DNA of 64,000 bases from Eleusine coracana subsp. coracana (GCA_032690845.1 CM064421.1:41096963-41160962), one strand, 5' to 3'. Shown: positions 45,423 through 58,665, counted from the stretch's first letter. Made by a program: numbers and translations. Notes: generated from the letters alone by a model not told the origin.

Positions 45423-48400
45423 ATGGCTGTGGCCGCCGGCGTCGGGCCTCAGCTCTTTGGCATCGCCGCGGCCACCGTCCTCGCGGTGGTCTTTCTAGCC
45501 ACCGTCTTGGGGCGGCGCCGCCGCCGCGGAGCGCCGGTCGTGAAACGGAAGACTGCTCCGGAGGCTGACTGCGCTGCCGCTGGTGGTGACGTCGCCGCCG
45601 GGGATGCCGGAACGGACGTCATCATCGTGGGCGCCGGAGTAGCTGGATCTGCGCTGGCATACACACTCGGAAAGGTGTGCCTTCTTTTGTCCCATCTCGC
45701 TGGTTGGCAGGCTTCGATTGGTTTATTAAGCAGTTGGAGTATTTTCAGACTGAATTCGCTAGTCTTATTATTATTTTAAAATTTCTTATGAGTTGCTTGG
45801 CGTGAAGAACAAAGGCTTGTTATGCTATCTGGACGAGATTAGATTACAGTGACCAAATTTTGTTCGACGACTTAGGTGCAGGAATAAGAACAGCTTCCAT
45901 CCTACTTTTGCATGGTTTGATCGAGTTCCACGATGTCAAATCGCCTTGCATGCCAGTTACTTTAGGTAAAAAAAAAAGTTCAGTTAATGGCTGTTGACCA
46001 GAGTTAGACTCAAACAGAAAATAACTGTGGCTTGATGGAGCTTTATGTTGACGATGTTTGCATGATCTGTTTTAATTGAAAACGAAGTTCATGTCAGCGT
46101 CCCTCTTTCTTGCGGACGTGTGGCTGTTAGGTGAGGTGTTCGTATAATTTCCTTGTGCTGCAACTGTGAACGGGAAATCTGTCCTCTCCTAAAGCAGTCT
46201 TGCAATACTTTTCTACCTTGTTACATGGTAGTCAATTCCCGGCCTTTGTTGGCCACAACTTTTCGTGGATGGAGAAGGAAACTTAAGGTGTAAGGAAAAC
46301 AAGAGCTAAGAGAAGGTTGAGCGTGTAATCTGGAACTCTGGATTATCTTAGACATCAATCCTCTTGAATTGGGGGTGCAAGCAAGGCGTATCTAGGAAAG
46401 TGGTTCGGCATGCTTAATGTTTTCTGAATTATAGAGGGCAAAGTCATAGCTTCTTCAGCACAAAACTCATGTGCTATTTCTCATCATCAATGCATTTCCC
46501 AACTAATTTCGGTCCAACAAAAGAGAAAGGTCTAATAAGTTTGATCACTCCTTCATAACTCCTAGCTACTCTGAGAGTGACAAATCATTAATACAAAAAT
46601 GTTGGTTAGGTTCTCTTACATGATTAGACAATTTCCTATCTTCCTGGAGGAGGCAGATAAGTTCCCTATTGTAATAGTTAGATATCATACCCACATCGAT
46701 ACTGTATGGCAGTAAAGGTGTCAACCTTGGTGATATTTGCTTTTATTGATAACTTAAAGATTTTGAACTCCCGTGACATGGTAGCTAACACTAGGCTCCT
46801 TGCTTTTCTCCGTTATAAAGAAATTTTCATGCATTATAACTTCAGAAGTTATAATCTGTAAGCAAATGCTACGAAGAAACTTAACCAGGTATTGATGCCT
46901 ATGACTGTTTTAAACTCTCATGCTTTATCTTGTGTAGGTCAGTACAGTACTACTGTTCAAACTTGAATAGGGCTTTCTTACCAGTCTATTTAGCTTTATG
47001 GTGTGTCAAGCACTCGCACAACTTAAATGTGTCTATCTATTTTTGTTGTTCTAGATGATAATTTGGCCGTGTCTGCTTCTAGATAGGATACTTTTATTGT
47101 ATCACATAATTTTATAATTGATATGATACAATCCTGAAGTTCTCATGATGAAGTAACACATTACAAATATCCTGTTGTTTTCATTTCTTAGTTGGCTTTA
47201 TTTGTTGGTGATGTAGGATGGTCGCCGGGTGCATGTTATTGAGAGAGATCTGACAGAACCAGACAGAATTGTGGGTGAACTCTTGCAACCTGGGGGTTAT
47301 CTGAAACTTATTGAATTGGGTCTTCAGGGTAAAGCCTGCTCCATATCGTAATTATGTATTACTTCCTTTTCGAGTAGTATTATTAGTATATCGGACTCAT
47401 CTGTATCCTATTCAGATTGTGTTGAAGAAATTGATGCCCAGCGTGTCTTGGGTTACGCGTTATTCAAAGATGGGAAGAACACAAAGCTTTCTTATCCATT
47501 GGAGAAATTCCATTCAGATGTTGCTGGTAGAAGCTTCCACAATGGACGGTTTATACAGAGGATGCGCCAAAAAGCTGCGTCTTTGCCCAAGTAAGAGATA
47601 TAACTGTGGGATGTTTGTTTAATTTTTTTTGTATACTTCTTTGTATAAAAATGGCCCTGTATTATTCTGTATTACCGTTTGATCTGTAAAATGGTGTTAT
47701 ATGCAATTTTATTAGATCGACATTTTAATATATGAAACTTTTTAATTTGGCAGCCTTTTGTTTTGTGTGTTATACCTCATGTTCCTTGTCAATTTTACTT
47801 GTATTTTTATGTATTTATATTATTTATGCATCTGTGCAATTGCATGTAAAATGCATTATATTTATTTGATATACATGCATTAATATTTAATATATTGATG
47901 GTGACTTCAGTGTGCAACTAGAGCAAGGAACGGTTACATCACTGCTTGAAGAAAATGGTACAGTTAAGGGTGTTCAATACAAGACCAAATCAGGTGAAGA
48001 ACTTAAGGCTTATGCACCATTGACGATTGTATGTGATGGCTGCTTTTCGAATTTACGACGTGCACTTTGCTCCCCAAAGGTACTTTACATTATTCTTATG
48101 ATTGATGAATTTATCACCCCCAACTTGCTTGGGACTAAAAGGCTTTGTTGTTGTTGCTATATGCTTATTGATGAATTTAGCAGCTCTCGAATACTAACGG
48201 TAATATATGCGTAGGTTGATGTTCCGTCTTGTTTCGTTGGGCTGGTCCTGGAGAATTGCCAACTTCCTCACCCGAACCATGGCCATGTTATCTTGGCCAA
48301 TCCCTCACCCATCCTATTTTACCCTATAAGCAGCACTGAGGTGCGCTGTTTGGTCGATGTCCCTGGGCAGAAGGTGCCTTCCATAGCTAGCGGTGAAATG

Positions 48401-49585
48401 GCAAATTATCTTAAAACAGTTGTTGCGCCCCAGGTACTTCTTTGATTATGTTATTTGTAGTTCTCACTGCCTACTCTGCTGCATCAAAATGTTCATAATG
48501 GATACCTTTATCTTGGCAGATTCCTCCAGAAATCTATGACTCATTCGTAGCAGCCATTGATAAGGGAAGCATAAGAACAATGCCAAACAGAAGCATGCCA
48601 GCTGCTCCACATCCAACTCCTGGCGCGCTTTTGATGGGGGATGCATTCAACATGAGACATCCTTTAACTGGTGGAGGAATGACTGTTGCATTATCAGACA
48701 TTGTTGTCTTGCGTAATCTTCTCAAGCCTCTTCGCAATCTTCATGATGCTTCTTCCCTGTGTAGCTACCTTGAATCGTTCTATACTTTGCGGAAGGTCAG
48801 TCTTGGTATAACCTTCAATTGCCTGGCTGCCTAAGTATGCTTTGTTTCATTAACACAAAAATTTATATTTTTGCAGCCGGTTGCATCTACGATAAACACA
48901 TTGGCTGGTGCTCTATACAAAGTCTTCAGTGCCTCGCCTGATCAAGCTAGGAATGAGATGCGCCAAGCATGTTTTGATTACTTGAGCCTTGGAGGCGTCT
49001 TCTCCAATGGACCTATTGCTCTACTCTCTGGTCTTAATCCCCGACCATTAAGTTTAGTTGCACACTTCTTCGCTGTTGCTATCTATGGTGTTGGTCGCCT
49101 GATGCTCCCTCTACCTTCACCTAAAAGAATGTGGATTGGAGCTAGACTGATTTCCGTAAGTCCCCACCCCCTGGTCTTCTGTTTTGTTAACATCTCCACA
49201 CTGTTTCACCTAAACGAATATGTTACAGTGGCAACTTGTGCTAGTTATAACTTACAGATATATACAACCAGGCAAGGAATGCAAGTAAAAGTGACACGTT
49301 TTCTTATCGTTCTATTCTTTTCTACTTTTACATATGGTCGGAAGTAGTAGTCTAGTAATATATCCAAGAAACCTCTTCAACAATTTGGCCAGCAATTTTC
49401 AGGTACACAGCATAGATCTATAGTATGGCTTTTCTCTAATTGAGAGTTGTTATCTGCAGGGTGCTTGTGGTATCATCCTCCCTATCATCAAAGCCGAAGG
49501 CGTGAGGCAAATGTTCTTCCCTGTTACCGTCCCTGCGTACTACCGGGCTCCTAAAGATAAGACTGCTCCCGCACCGCTGGCCTGA
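45423..49585 (+). CDS. SQE: Squalene epoxidase (squalene monooxygenase)
   Basis: Eight exons: 45423-45674, 47217-47328, 47416-47590, 47911-48079, 48215-48433, 48520-48795, 48877-49155 and 49460-49585. They close to 535 residues, the normal plant length. An N-terminal membrane segment (about 10-30) precedes the FAD-binding GAGVAGSALAY at 70-80 with the acceptor Glu in VIERD. The GD motif, GDAFNMRHPLTGGG, starts near residue 349. The C terminus has further hydrophobic segments (LVAHFFAVAIYGVGRLML) ending APKDKTAPAPLA. The enzyme uses FAD, O2 and NADPH-derived electrons to make 2,3-oxidosqualene, the precursor of sterols and triterpenes, at the ER membrane. Intron 1 is 1.5 kb; intron 4 contains a SINE tail. 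All key motifs are intact. It faces the aminotransferase tail to tail. Confidence 0.96.
48116..48157 (+). mobile_element. Au-SINE-like 3' tail in SQE intron 4
   Basis: CCCCCAACTTGCTTGGGACT then AAAAGGCTTTGTTGTTGTTG is the canonical Au-SINE 3' end, between SQE exons 4 and 5. Only the 3' end is clearly recognisable. Confidence 0.7.
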
Positions 49586-50478
49586 CACAAACTGATCATT
49601 CTCGCAAATGGCAATTTTCCCGAGTCACTAGTCGTTCATTGTTTTTTGTGATGTGCAACGGAACCTGTATAGTAGTCTCCTGCGTGTACTGGCTGATTCG
49701 AGTTTAAAGCGTGCAAGTTGTATATGCCTCCTGGTTGAACTAGTGACTCCGTGTTCTTCTCTGACGCTTATCTAACTGGGTGGTCCTGTCTCCTAAATTC
49801 CAAGCCTGTGCATCCTGTGTACATTATAATCAAGTTTTGTGTGACATACACATCCAGATGGACGATATTGTCACGTTATTAGCACGTAATCATACATGTC
49901 TCCTTTCCCGATCGAGTTGTTGGACGCAACTCAAAGATCCGTGTCGTCTCCGTATCGCCGAGTTTTGGTGGTGGATCGTGAAAGGATCTAAGCAAAGAAT
50001 ACTGGAGATAAGCACACGTCTTGTGTTCGGATTGGCACGCCTACGTGGAGTACAAGAGACGAAAAATGACCTCTGACCATGCGGCGGTTTCGTTCACGTT
50101 TTTTCATCTACGAAATTTTCACGATTGTCTCGATCGCTTATGTTACGGCGGGTATGTGCAGAGAACGTGCTAGTGCCCGTTAGTCATTACCGATGTACTA
50201 CGAACATACTGATATGGTAATAATGGATAATCAATGCACATCCAACAAGTTTTCAGAGCAAACCGAAGGCAGACCTTTAGCAATTGGCTCAATGATCGCC
50301 AAGAACTAACACACCGTTTATTGTTTGGCTCTTTCATTGCCCGAGTACAACATGCTCATCAATGGCGCATTTTGTACTGGAGGTAACACCGATAGTTCAC
50401 AATGACATATTTTTACTAAGATAACAATAATGATTGATCATTCACAGCGGCACATTTTTCTCCCAGACGCCGTGTCCT
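49586..50478. other. Tail-to-tail spacer between SQE and BCAT
   Basis: 0.9 kb holding the 3' UTRs of both convergent genes. I see no other gene; the plus frame at 49780-50076 has no recognisable feature. Confidence 0.6.
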
Positions 50479-52778
50479 TCAGTCTACTGCTACTGTCCAT
50501 CCTTTGCTGTCTTCAGCAAGGCCCATCTGAATGGATGTCAGAGTGGTGTATAGCTCCTGCGACACAGTGTCTGGGCCAGTTCTGAAGCTGTACCTGAAAG
50601 GAAGATTCGTGAAATCGACGAGGCAACGTCAGTTCTCGTATTCCTCTTCTCTGCCTAAAGATCGATCGAGTTTCATATGTTACCTCTGCCCCTCGACAGT
50701 GACGGTCGCCACCGGTGCAACCACCACCGCCGTCCCGGTGCAGAAGACCTCGTCTGCGTCGATCAGATCGTCGACGGTAACCGGGCGTTCCTCGACCTGT
50801 GGTTTGGGCAAATGAGTCGGAGCGGCAGTGTTCAGTAGCTTGGTACTTTATCGCTAATGACTGATCATTGCACGACTCGCAGAAAAATAAAAAAGCTGAA
50901 CATTGCACGGCGATTATTATTTATATATTGATGAGAGGAGACGATTGATGACCTTGTATCCTCGGTCGGCGGCGAGCTCGATGACGCTCTTGCGCGTGAT
51001 CCCCGGCAGGATGGTGCCCCTGGTGGCCGGGGTAGCGATGACCCGGCCCTTGACGACGAATACGTTGCAGGAGGAGACCTCCTCCAGGTACCGCTTGTGG
51101 ACGGCGTCGAGGTACAGCACGTCCGTGAACCCCTTGCTCTTGGCGTCCATCTGCGCCTTGATCACCTGCACGCAAAGGTCCAGCACCGTTGATTGGAACT
51201 GCAAGTGAGGCAGATCGACGGGCGTCGTGTGATTGGAATTTGAAACTGCGAGTGGGGAGGAGGAAGTCCGTACCGGCGCGTAGTTGGTGATGGTCTTGAC
51301 CCCGCCGGTCCCGCCGGGCATGGCGCGGTGGACGCCGTCCTCCACGACCAGGTTTATCGGCGCCAGACCCTCCTTGAAGTAGTTCCCTACCGGCGCGGCG
51401 TAGACGAGGAACGTGTACTCGGGAGCCGGAGCCAACCCAAGAATCGCGCCGCTCCCGATGAGCAGCGGCCGGATGTACAGGGCTCCCTTTCCTTGCGGCG
51501 GCACCTGATCTCGACGAGACTCGCACAAGTCAGTCAATTAAGATGGAGAAAATGATCGTGGTGGCCACGTGATGTAAAAAAAAAAAAAAAAAAAACACTC
51601 GTCGCGTGCGTGCGTTACGTACCCAGCGGCCGTTGGCGAGCACGGTCTGCTTGACGGCGTCGACGAACTGGTCCAGCGACGGCGCCGGCATGCACATCCG
51701 CTCGGCGCCGTGCTGCATCCGGCGCGCGTTCTCCTCCGGCCGGAACAGGGTGTACCCGGCGCGGCCCACCCGACGGTACGCCTTCATGCCCTCGAAAAGA
51801 CCCTGCGCGTTTCAGAGTGTGCATGACGGTGCTCAGAAAATACTCGATAAACGTCCTTGTCTGCCCCCATCACCCGTGATTTTCTTTTTATTACTCGACA
51901 ACTTGTGTAATTACAGACAAGTACTACTAAACTACACGAGTCGATCACGTGTGGAGTTCGAGGACGGAATGAAAAAAAAAAGACGGAACGGAACGGAACG
52001 GACCTGGCCGTAGTTGAGGACGCCGGAGGAGGGGCTGAGCTCGATGTTGCCGTAGCGGCTGAGCTCGCCGCGGGAGAAGGCGCCGTCCTCCACGGAGCAG
52101 CGCATCACGTACATGTAGTCCGTCGGGGTCAGCCCGAAGCCGAGGTTGTCCCAGTCGATCTCGCCGCCGCTCTCCTCGTCCGACCTGCGAGGACCACGCA
52201 CATGTTGCGGTCAGAAATGGCACCAGTCAAGTATCAGGATAGTTCAGTGGCGGAGCCAGACGTAGTAGTACAACATAGGAGTATTCAAAGAAGCAAAAAA
52301 GATGGGATCTAGTTGTCGGTGGTGCTTAGGAGCTTTTGGCTCCGCCAGTGGCAGCATGTGTCTCACGACTCACCTGTCGACGGACTCCAGCTGCGGCAGC
52401 GACGACGCCCACCGGCGCGGGAGAAGCGATGAGCACCTGCCTCCTCCTCCGGCCTGCACCATGTTCACAGCAGAGGAAAGGAGGCGGTTAAAACTCCGAG
52501 CCCTCAACGCCGACCTCATCGCGGCCCCCAACAGAGAAGCCAAACACAAGATGATATTGATAGGCAACAAGGAACAAACTAAAAACACCCGACTCCTCCT
52601 CCTCCTCATGCACACGCAGCGCAGGAATAATGGAGGAGGAAACAGAGGTGCGGATCTGAACCGTAAATAGGGCACACGAGAATCACGCACGCACCGTTGC
52701 CAACGCCCCGCGGAGGCCAACGCTGCCCAGGACTCGCGCCAGTGCCCACGGGAGCAGCGCGCCCTTCGCAGCAGCCAT
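50479..52778 (-). CDS. BCAT: Branched-chain amino-acid aminotransferase
   Basis: Eight exons on the minus strand: 52778-52695, 52453-52374, 52184-52004, 51802-51623, 51504-51274, 51165-50953, 50796-50684 and 50593-50479. They give 398 residues. The N terminus (MAAAKGALLPWALARVLGSV, then arginine-rich) suits a mitochondrial or plastid presequence. Family blocks are IDWDNLGFGLTPTDYMYVMR, GVLNYGQGLFEGMKAYRR, FRPEENARRM, ALYIRPLLIGSG, GGVKTITNY with the PLP lysine near 245, and LEEVSSCNVFVVKG. This is a fold-type IV, PLP-dependent enzyme that interconverts Leu, Ile and Val with their 2-oxo acids. All expected catalytic blocks are present. A short intron separates YAP from VIKAQMDAK at 51166-51273. 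Confidence 0.95.
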
Positions 52779-54662
52779 CTGCACTGACACGCGCGGCCCA
52801 GTACCTGGAAACTTTCAGTCACAGCAGGCAACCGGGTCTCTTGGAGGGACTTGCAAGCTCGCCAAATATAATCCTGTTTCTCGGGCTCGGCCACCAACTA
52901 ATAATGGACGGTGGCCAATCGCGCTTGGTAGCTGGAATTATTGGAAGGAAACCCTATACTGGCAAGGAGCTTTATTAGTGCGATTTCGGCCATATGTGTG
53001 CTGGCCAGCGGTTAATATAGGACTTTATTAGTGCGATTTCGGCCAGCAATTAACAATGGAGAGAACGCAGACCGCTGACTCGCTGAGCGGAAACCGTTCG
53101 CTTGCTAATATACTACTGTATTCGATACGCCATGTGCGCATGCAAGCCCTGTGGCTCACATGGCAACCGGCCGGGCATTTCCGGTGCCTGCTCTGCATTC
53201 CACGGCCAGTCTGCAGAGTGAAAGGTACATGCATATACACATTGCTGACGTTTTGGCGGGGGACTGTGCAGCGTTCATCGTGACAGGGTCATGGGCGCTG
53301 TACGACGAAGAAACCAGAAACCTTTTTCCCGGAGAGGGACAAATCAACCGGACACGTGGGAGGAAGACGTGAATAGATGGCGCCGATGACCTGCAACCCG
53401 GAGACGCTTTTTTCAGCCTTGGCTGCAGAGGAAGAAAGCAAGGCGGCGCACGGCTCCGCCACGTAGCCTTGGATAACGGCTACCACACAAGTCCTGATAC
53501 CGTCGTGTTCGCTACCGTATTTTTCTCGGTGGAACTGGAGAAAGAGTTCCAGACTCTGGGAGTTGTGATTTGATCAAATCGTTTTCGCTGGTTGCAGGTG
53601 TCCAAAACCTAGTCGTGTTTTGTTTCCTTTTTCCTTTTTTTTTTCAATCAAATTGTATCTCATTGCAGGTTGCCTCACCCGCCCGCACTCTTTTGAGCTG
53701 GCGCGCGACCGAGGTGCCGGCGGCAGGCACACTCCCTGCTCTCTTCTTATCCCTTTTGTTCTCTTCTCCTCGTCAATGCCATGCTGCCGCGCTGCTTATC
53801 TGGTTATCTGCATGCAGGCCATGTCGCCATGATTTGATCAAATTATTTTGGATATGTTTTGGGTAGTTGGAGCCGCAAAGGGGCGTGACTCCCGCGAACC
53901 AGCGACGTCAAAATCTCTCCTGACCTGCAAATATCGAGTGCTAGATGGGGTCAGCTGACTCTGCACTGTTCCACCATGCTGTGCATTCATGCTCTACGGA
54001 AGTAGCAATATATGCAGTGTACGACGACTTCTCTATCTAACACCTAATTACGTGGCCGTGCGTCGGATCGATGCTATCCCTTCGATCTGTCGCTGTTGGC
54101 ATGCCAACCATGAACACACGTGAGTAGCCCGGGCATTCCGAGTCTAGAAGATATCTGCAAGTGCTGAACGATTCCAACATTGGTTGGGACACTCTTACTA
54201 GGACAACTGTTCCAGTCACCTTCCTGAAAATGGCTCAAATGAACGAACAAGATGCACTCTCGTGTTCCCGCAAGTCACTGCTGCCTGTGTTGGTGTAGTG
54301 GCACATGGAAGCTTGTTAATTTCTACGTGCGGTTGAATGGGCCCAAAAAGACTATATTTTTAGGGACTTGTTAATTTTTAGTTGATCGAAATTTTAGACA
54401 ACTTTGAATCATCGCTTTGATCTAACAATTTATAATTATTATATAGATAGTTTTATAAAATAAAATTCAAAACACAAAATAATAAGCCATCGATTCAGTC
54501 TAGAAAATATGTTATTTCTAGGTTTGATGACATCTATATTTGACTGGTTTCTATAAATTTTGATCAACTTTAACAACATGATACTTCTATTTTTATAATT
54601 ATAATTTACATGTTATTAAAGTTGATTGAATTTATAAAAATTGTTGATCAAAAGGTAGATTT

Positions 54663-54915
54663 CACTAAACCTAAAAATGAGGTTTTTATGGGAGGGTGGG
54701 AGTATTTGTTGTTGTACTGATAACCTCTTCGTGAAACGTGAAAAAACAACTTCCGCACGAAACCATGAAACAAACCTCTCAAACCACATGTTTAGAGAAC
54801 TCGAGAATATATAAAAAAAGGTGAACAATATGCAATCAAAGCTGCAAGTCATGGCTGAAAATTTTTAAAAAATTCATAATTGTCTCATCATTTTCCTCCT
54901 TTTGTTTGATCGACT
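54663..54915. repeat. Diverged direct duplication, unit 1
   Basis: It shares an ordered series of blocks with 55300-55555: ACTAAACC, TGAGGT, GGGAGTATT, AAACAAACCT, CACATGTTTAGA, GTGAACAATATGCAATCAAA and TTTTGTTTGATC. Similarity is moderate with small indels. Short minus-strand frames in both units share FDCILFTF, which confirms the relation. Confidence 0.75.
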
Positions 54916-55299
54916 CATAGGCATCTCATAGTATCAAACTGTTTTTAGGCTAGCATGGGCACTGGTACATACTATAAAGTAATTTTCATATATGTGTGTA
55001 TTTGTCTGTTAATATTGTGTTTTACTGTGTAAAAAAACCTCTCATGATTTTATAACCACCCTGTCAAAACATGCGTTAAAAATTTTAAACCATTAGTGAA
55101 AGAAAATCACACATGTAGATGAGGTGCTGACCTCATATATACAAAGTTTTGACTCCAAGCTGAAATCACAAATAAGTTCACCGCAAAAAAAAAAAAAAAA
55201 GAAATCACAAATATATACCCTCGTGAAAGCAAGTCTTTTATGATTCTACGAGGGTAAATTTATCCGTTTGTTCTTCTATTCCAGCCTCAATGCATTTAA

Positions 55300-55555
55300 C
55301 TAAACCCGAAAGTGAGGTCTTTCTGGGATGGAGGGAGTATTTAAGCTCTTCATGAAACACGGAAAAGAAACTTCTGTACTGAAACAAACCTATCAAAGCA
55401 CATGTTTAGAACCTTGAGGAAATAGATATAAAATGTGAACAATATGCAATCAAAGGTACAAGTCCAAGTTGAAATAGAAAAAAAAATCATAATGGAATGG
55501 GAGAAAAGTATTGTCCCGTCATTTTTCTCATTTTGTTTGATCAATCTAGCACAAT
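55300..55555. repeat. Diverged direct duplication, unit 2
   Basis: Same block order as 54663-54915, offset about 640 bp. Both begin with a Stowaway-type end, so the unit could be the flank of a MITE copied with it, or part of a larger unknown repeat. Confidence 0.75.
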
Positions 55556-56985
55556 TTTTGGATCCGTGCACATGAGAATCCTCTCTACGTCGTCTACGAT
55601 GGTGACTACTGACGCACCCAATCATCAAGATGCAGCAAAATAACTTTGTAGTGCAACAAAAAACAGAGCAAGTTCCGTAGCGCCCAAAGACTCTGGAAAA
55701 GCTACACTTCTGGCTTGGACTAGACCGCGAATTGGCTTCGTCCCGAGCTCTCGACCACCTCCGCATTGAGTCATTGACCGCTTCCCCAGCAGCCAAAGCA
55801 GATGAAGAAGTTGACGTGATGTCGCAGTAGCAGCCCGGCTTCTACATCAGCGACTGCACCTGACGAAGCAGGTGGTATCGACCGGGCAATGAACGATGCA
55901 AAATCTTACACAACTCCATGGTCCAGTTGAGAAGTTAACAGGCGCAATGAGGACATGGCGGAGATGTTGAGATGTCTGATAGAGAAATTAGAGGACTCGG
56001 GGTCGGGGCGACCGTGGAAGGGAGAGATGCTAGGGACAAAAAAACTTGAGCCTGCACCTGTAGAGCTCGTAGTCGTGGCTTGCGTACGCGTGAGAGGCAC
56101 CTTTTGACACTGACGGAAATGTTAATTGTCATTGACGAGGACGAGAAGCGAGTCCCTGTTTTCTGATACATTGTAACTTGTAATTTTTCTGTCATTGTTG
56201 TGCCTGTTTGTTGCCTTTTTCTGTTCTTTGTTCGACGTTAAATGGTGGCCGGCTGCTGACACCGCCCCGAATGCAGCTTCGGAGACTGAAGGGCTGGAAT
56301 CTTTGTCTATGATTTCTCGTAATTGAGTGGGTAGTGCTCCTGCCGACACTTTTTCGTGTAACAAGTCTCTACGAAGGTGGCAATTGTCTTCGTGTTTTTT
56401 TTTTTTTTGAGCAAAGGCAATTGTCTCCGTGATGGCCGGTGAGTTGTTGTGTTGTGTCAGGATCATGTTGTGTTGGGTTAAAAAAAAGTGGAGGCCCAAG
56501 TACTGGCGATTCGTGAGTCCAGTCCACCAACCGGGACGAAGTGAGCCGTTGTCCACCAACCTGAACGCATGAGCGTCTTTACGTTTCACTGCGCGAGCAA
56601 AGTGATCACGCATTGACGAGGGAATTCACGCGGGTCACGGAGGAGGAGCTCCCCCCTCGCGGCCCCGTGAAACTGGCCGGCCCAAAACACTCGATGGGCC
56701 CATCGGCCTTGTTTCCTCGGAGCGGGAGACCACGGACGGAGGATTCCCGTCGAGAAGCTGCTGCGGCATACGCAAAAGCTCCTCCGGACCTACCTCGCCC
56801 ACGTCGAATTCCTCCTCAGACCTTCAATTAGACCCGTCTCGCCCCCGTCGACAGATGTCTCTTAGCCCACGTGCAGCGAAGAAGGCTACACGACTTATCC
56901 AAAAAAAAAAAAAAAGCATCACCCCGATACATACAGCACCGCCCCGTCCTCCCCGTGTGCTGCTCTGGTATATACTCCACATTTA

Positions 56986-57004
56986 CCCCCCCCCCCCCCC
57001 CCCC
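56986..57004. repeat. 19-base poly-C run
   Basis: An uninterrupted C run in the BCAT to copy B intergenic region. Confidence 0.9.
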
Positions 57005-58423
57005 TCCATTACAAAATGAACTTGTGCTCAACGTATCTGATGGAAAAAGCAACTCTCACTTGCATTGGTGGAGAAAAGCAGGCCGGCCGGGCCCGGGCGG
57101 TCGTCAGCAGGTGGGGGGACATCTGCCGTCACCAGCCGGATTCGGATTCCCTCCCCCGGTGCAAATGCAAGGCACAAATTCGATATCTCGTCCCGATCCG
57201 ATGTGCGGGCAGAAAGCGTCGGCAGCAGCCAAGGATAGAGAGAGATAATAGTAAGCGCGTACTACTGGGAAAATAAAAGGTTGTGTCTCCGTATTCCTCC
57301 GCTGCTCAACGCCACCCGTTTGCGCCCTCAAATCATTCGGACAGGACGACGGACGTCAGGTGGCGATCGGTTACTTGTGTACGGAAACAAGCATTCCGGT
57401 ACAGTCCAGTCCATATCTCTCGCATGTCAAACCCGGTACGTCGTCCTACCTGCAGGGATCAGATGAGATTTGATCCTATATTTGTGTACGTCCGAATAAA
57501 TCCAGCTGCTCTTTAATAAATTATATACTACGGGATAGGAACGAATAGTCGCGTTGATAAATTGAGAACCGTATCGATATGTATGGTATGAGAACCGTAT
57601 CGATCGATATGGTAGAGATTCCCGGCTTGCTCACCGGCGGTGGTACGACTGATGCCATGTTACGTACGTACCTACCGTGTCAGCGTGTCCTCCCTCCTCC
57701 TAGGAATAGGAACGTTCTAAGATTGCCGATGCTGTTTTTGTCAGAATTAATGCTACGGACCGTACACACGGGAGTTCCGTCCCGGCCGTAGCGCACTTTG
57801 TGCGTGGCAACGCCATGACCGAAGAGTTTGGCGGAATGGAACGGATTATGGAGCAATGGGGGCAAAGACGCCCTTGTGGCCGTCGGAACGGGATCATCTG
57901 ACTTGGGCGCTAGCTACGTCAGATCGAAGTTGTGAAGGAATCCACCGTCCACGCGCATCGGACGTCAGCGGCCCATGATGCGGGCAGTGCTATAGATCGG
58001 GCACGTCGCGTGGGGCGGCGTCCAATGACGAGCTGATATGAGCTTCACCCGGTGATAGCAATCCGCCCGAATGATGAGGTATAGCTATAGTAGAGCTAGG
58101 CCATGGACGGACGGGCAGATAGGCTACTTCCAGTACTAGACCACCAGGTGGTCCTTGGATTCGATCCATGTACGTACTACTTCAATCATGGCTCAGCGCC
58201 AGCCGTACGTGGCAGAGTCAACCGCGTCGCGGTCCAGGCGCACAAGGAACCCGATCATCGTACGTGGCATCCGCATCTGTGCTGCAAACTGTCTCCGCGC
58301 CATTGGCCGGCGCGCTGCCTTAACGCCCGAGCACCCGAGTAGTACTACACGACTGGGCCACGCCTCGCCCGGGTCGGGTCGAGCCGAGAACGCCTGCGCG
58401 TGTGCGCGTGCGTACGTTATTCA

Positions 58424-58665
58424 TGTTGTAAAACGTTTATAAGACAGGTTCATCTTTTAGAAGAAGGATTTTTGATTTATATGGACTTTTTATCTAATCT
58501 TAGTTTAACACGAAGTAGGGTTTTTTTCTATAAATAGTTGAGTAGACACCTCTTTGTATTTTTGCCAGAATTATTTAATAAAAAATTTCGTTTTCTCTAT
58601 TCTTGTTATTTTTAGTTTTGTTTTCTACTTCGATCTATGTGCCTACGATCGTCGATAACTCAACA
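58424..58665 (+). repeat. Copy B 5' LTR
   Basis: 242 bp, TGTTGTAAAACG..GATAACTCAACA, with perfect 5-bp inverted ends TGTTG/CAACA. A TATAAATA box at 58529-58536 sits in the same context (GAAGTAGGGTTT) as in copy A. The bases after it (CGTTCTAATCGAGCC) are a diverged form of the primer-binding motif of copy A. Confidence 0.8.

Larger units (their letters stand above)
52779..58423. other. Intergenic region beyond BCAT
   Basis: No gene that I can support. It holds the BCAT promoter (52779-52900, with a TATAT-like site near 52867 on the minus strand), a diverged direct duplication (54663-54915 and 55300-55555), Stowaway-type ends GGGAGGGTGGGAGTATT (near 54690) and GGATGGAGGGAGTATT (near 55326), and a 19-base C run (56986-57004). 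56600-58400 is GC-rich with many short overlapping frames lacking domains. Confidence 0.55.

Noticed and set aside
50917..52223. Alternative minus and plus frames across the aminotransferase gene
   Set aside because: Shadow frames of BCAT exons. Only the spliced frame gives the class IV aminotransferase motifs.
52302..52670. 122-codon plus-strand frame opposite BCAT exon 2 and introns 1-2
   Set aside because: It crosses a supported exon antisense, has no domain and its start is in intron sequence.
56122..57331. Frames across 56122-57331
   Set aside because: They span homopolymers and microsatellites, lack domains and are open on both strands.
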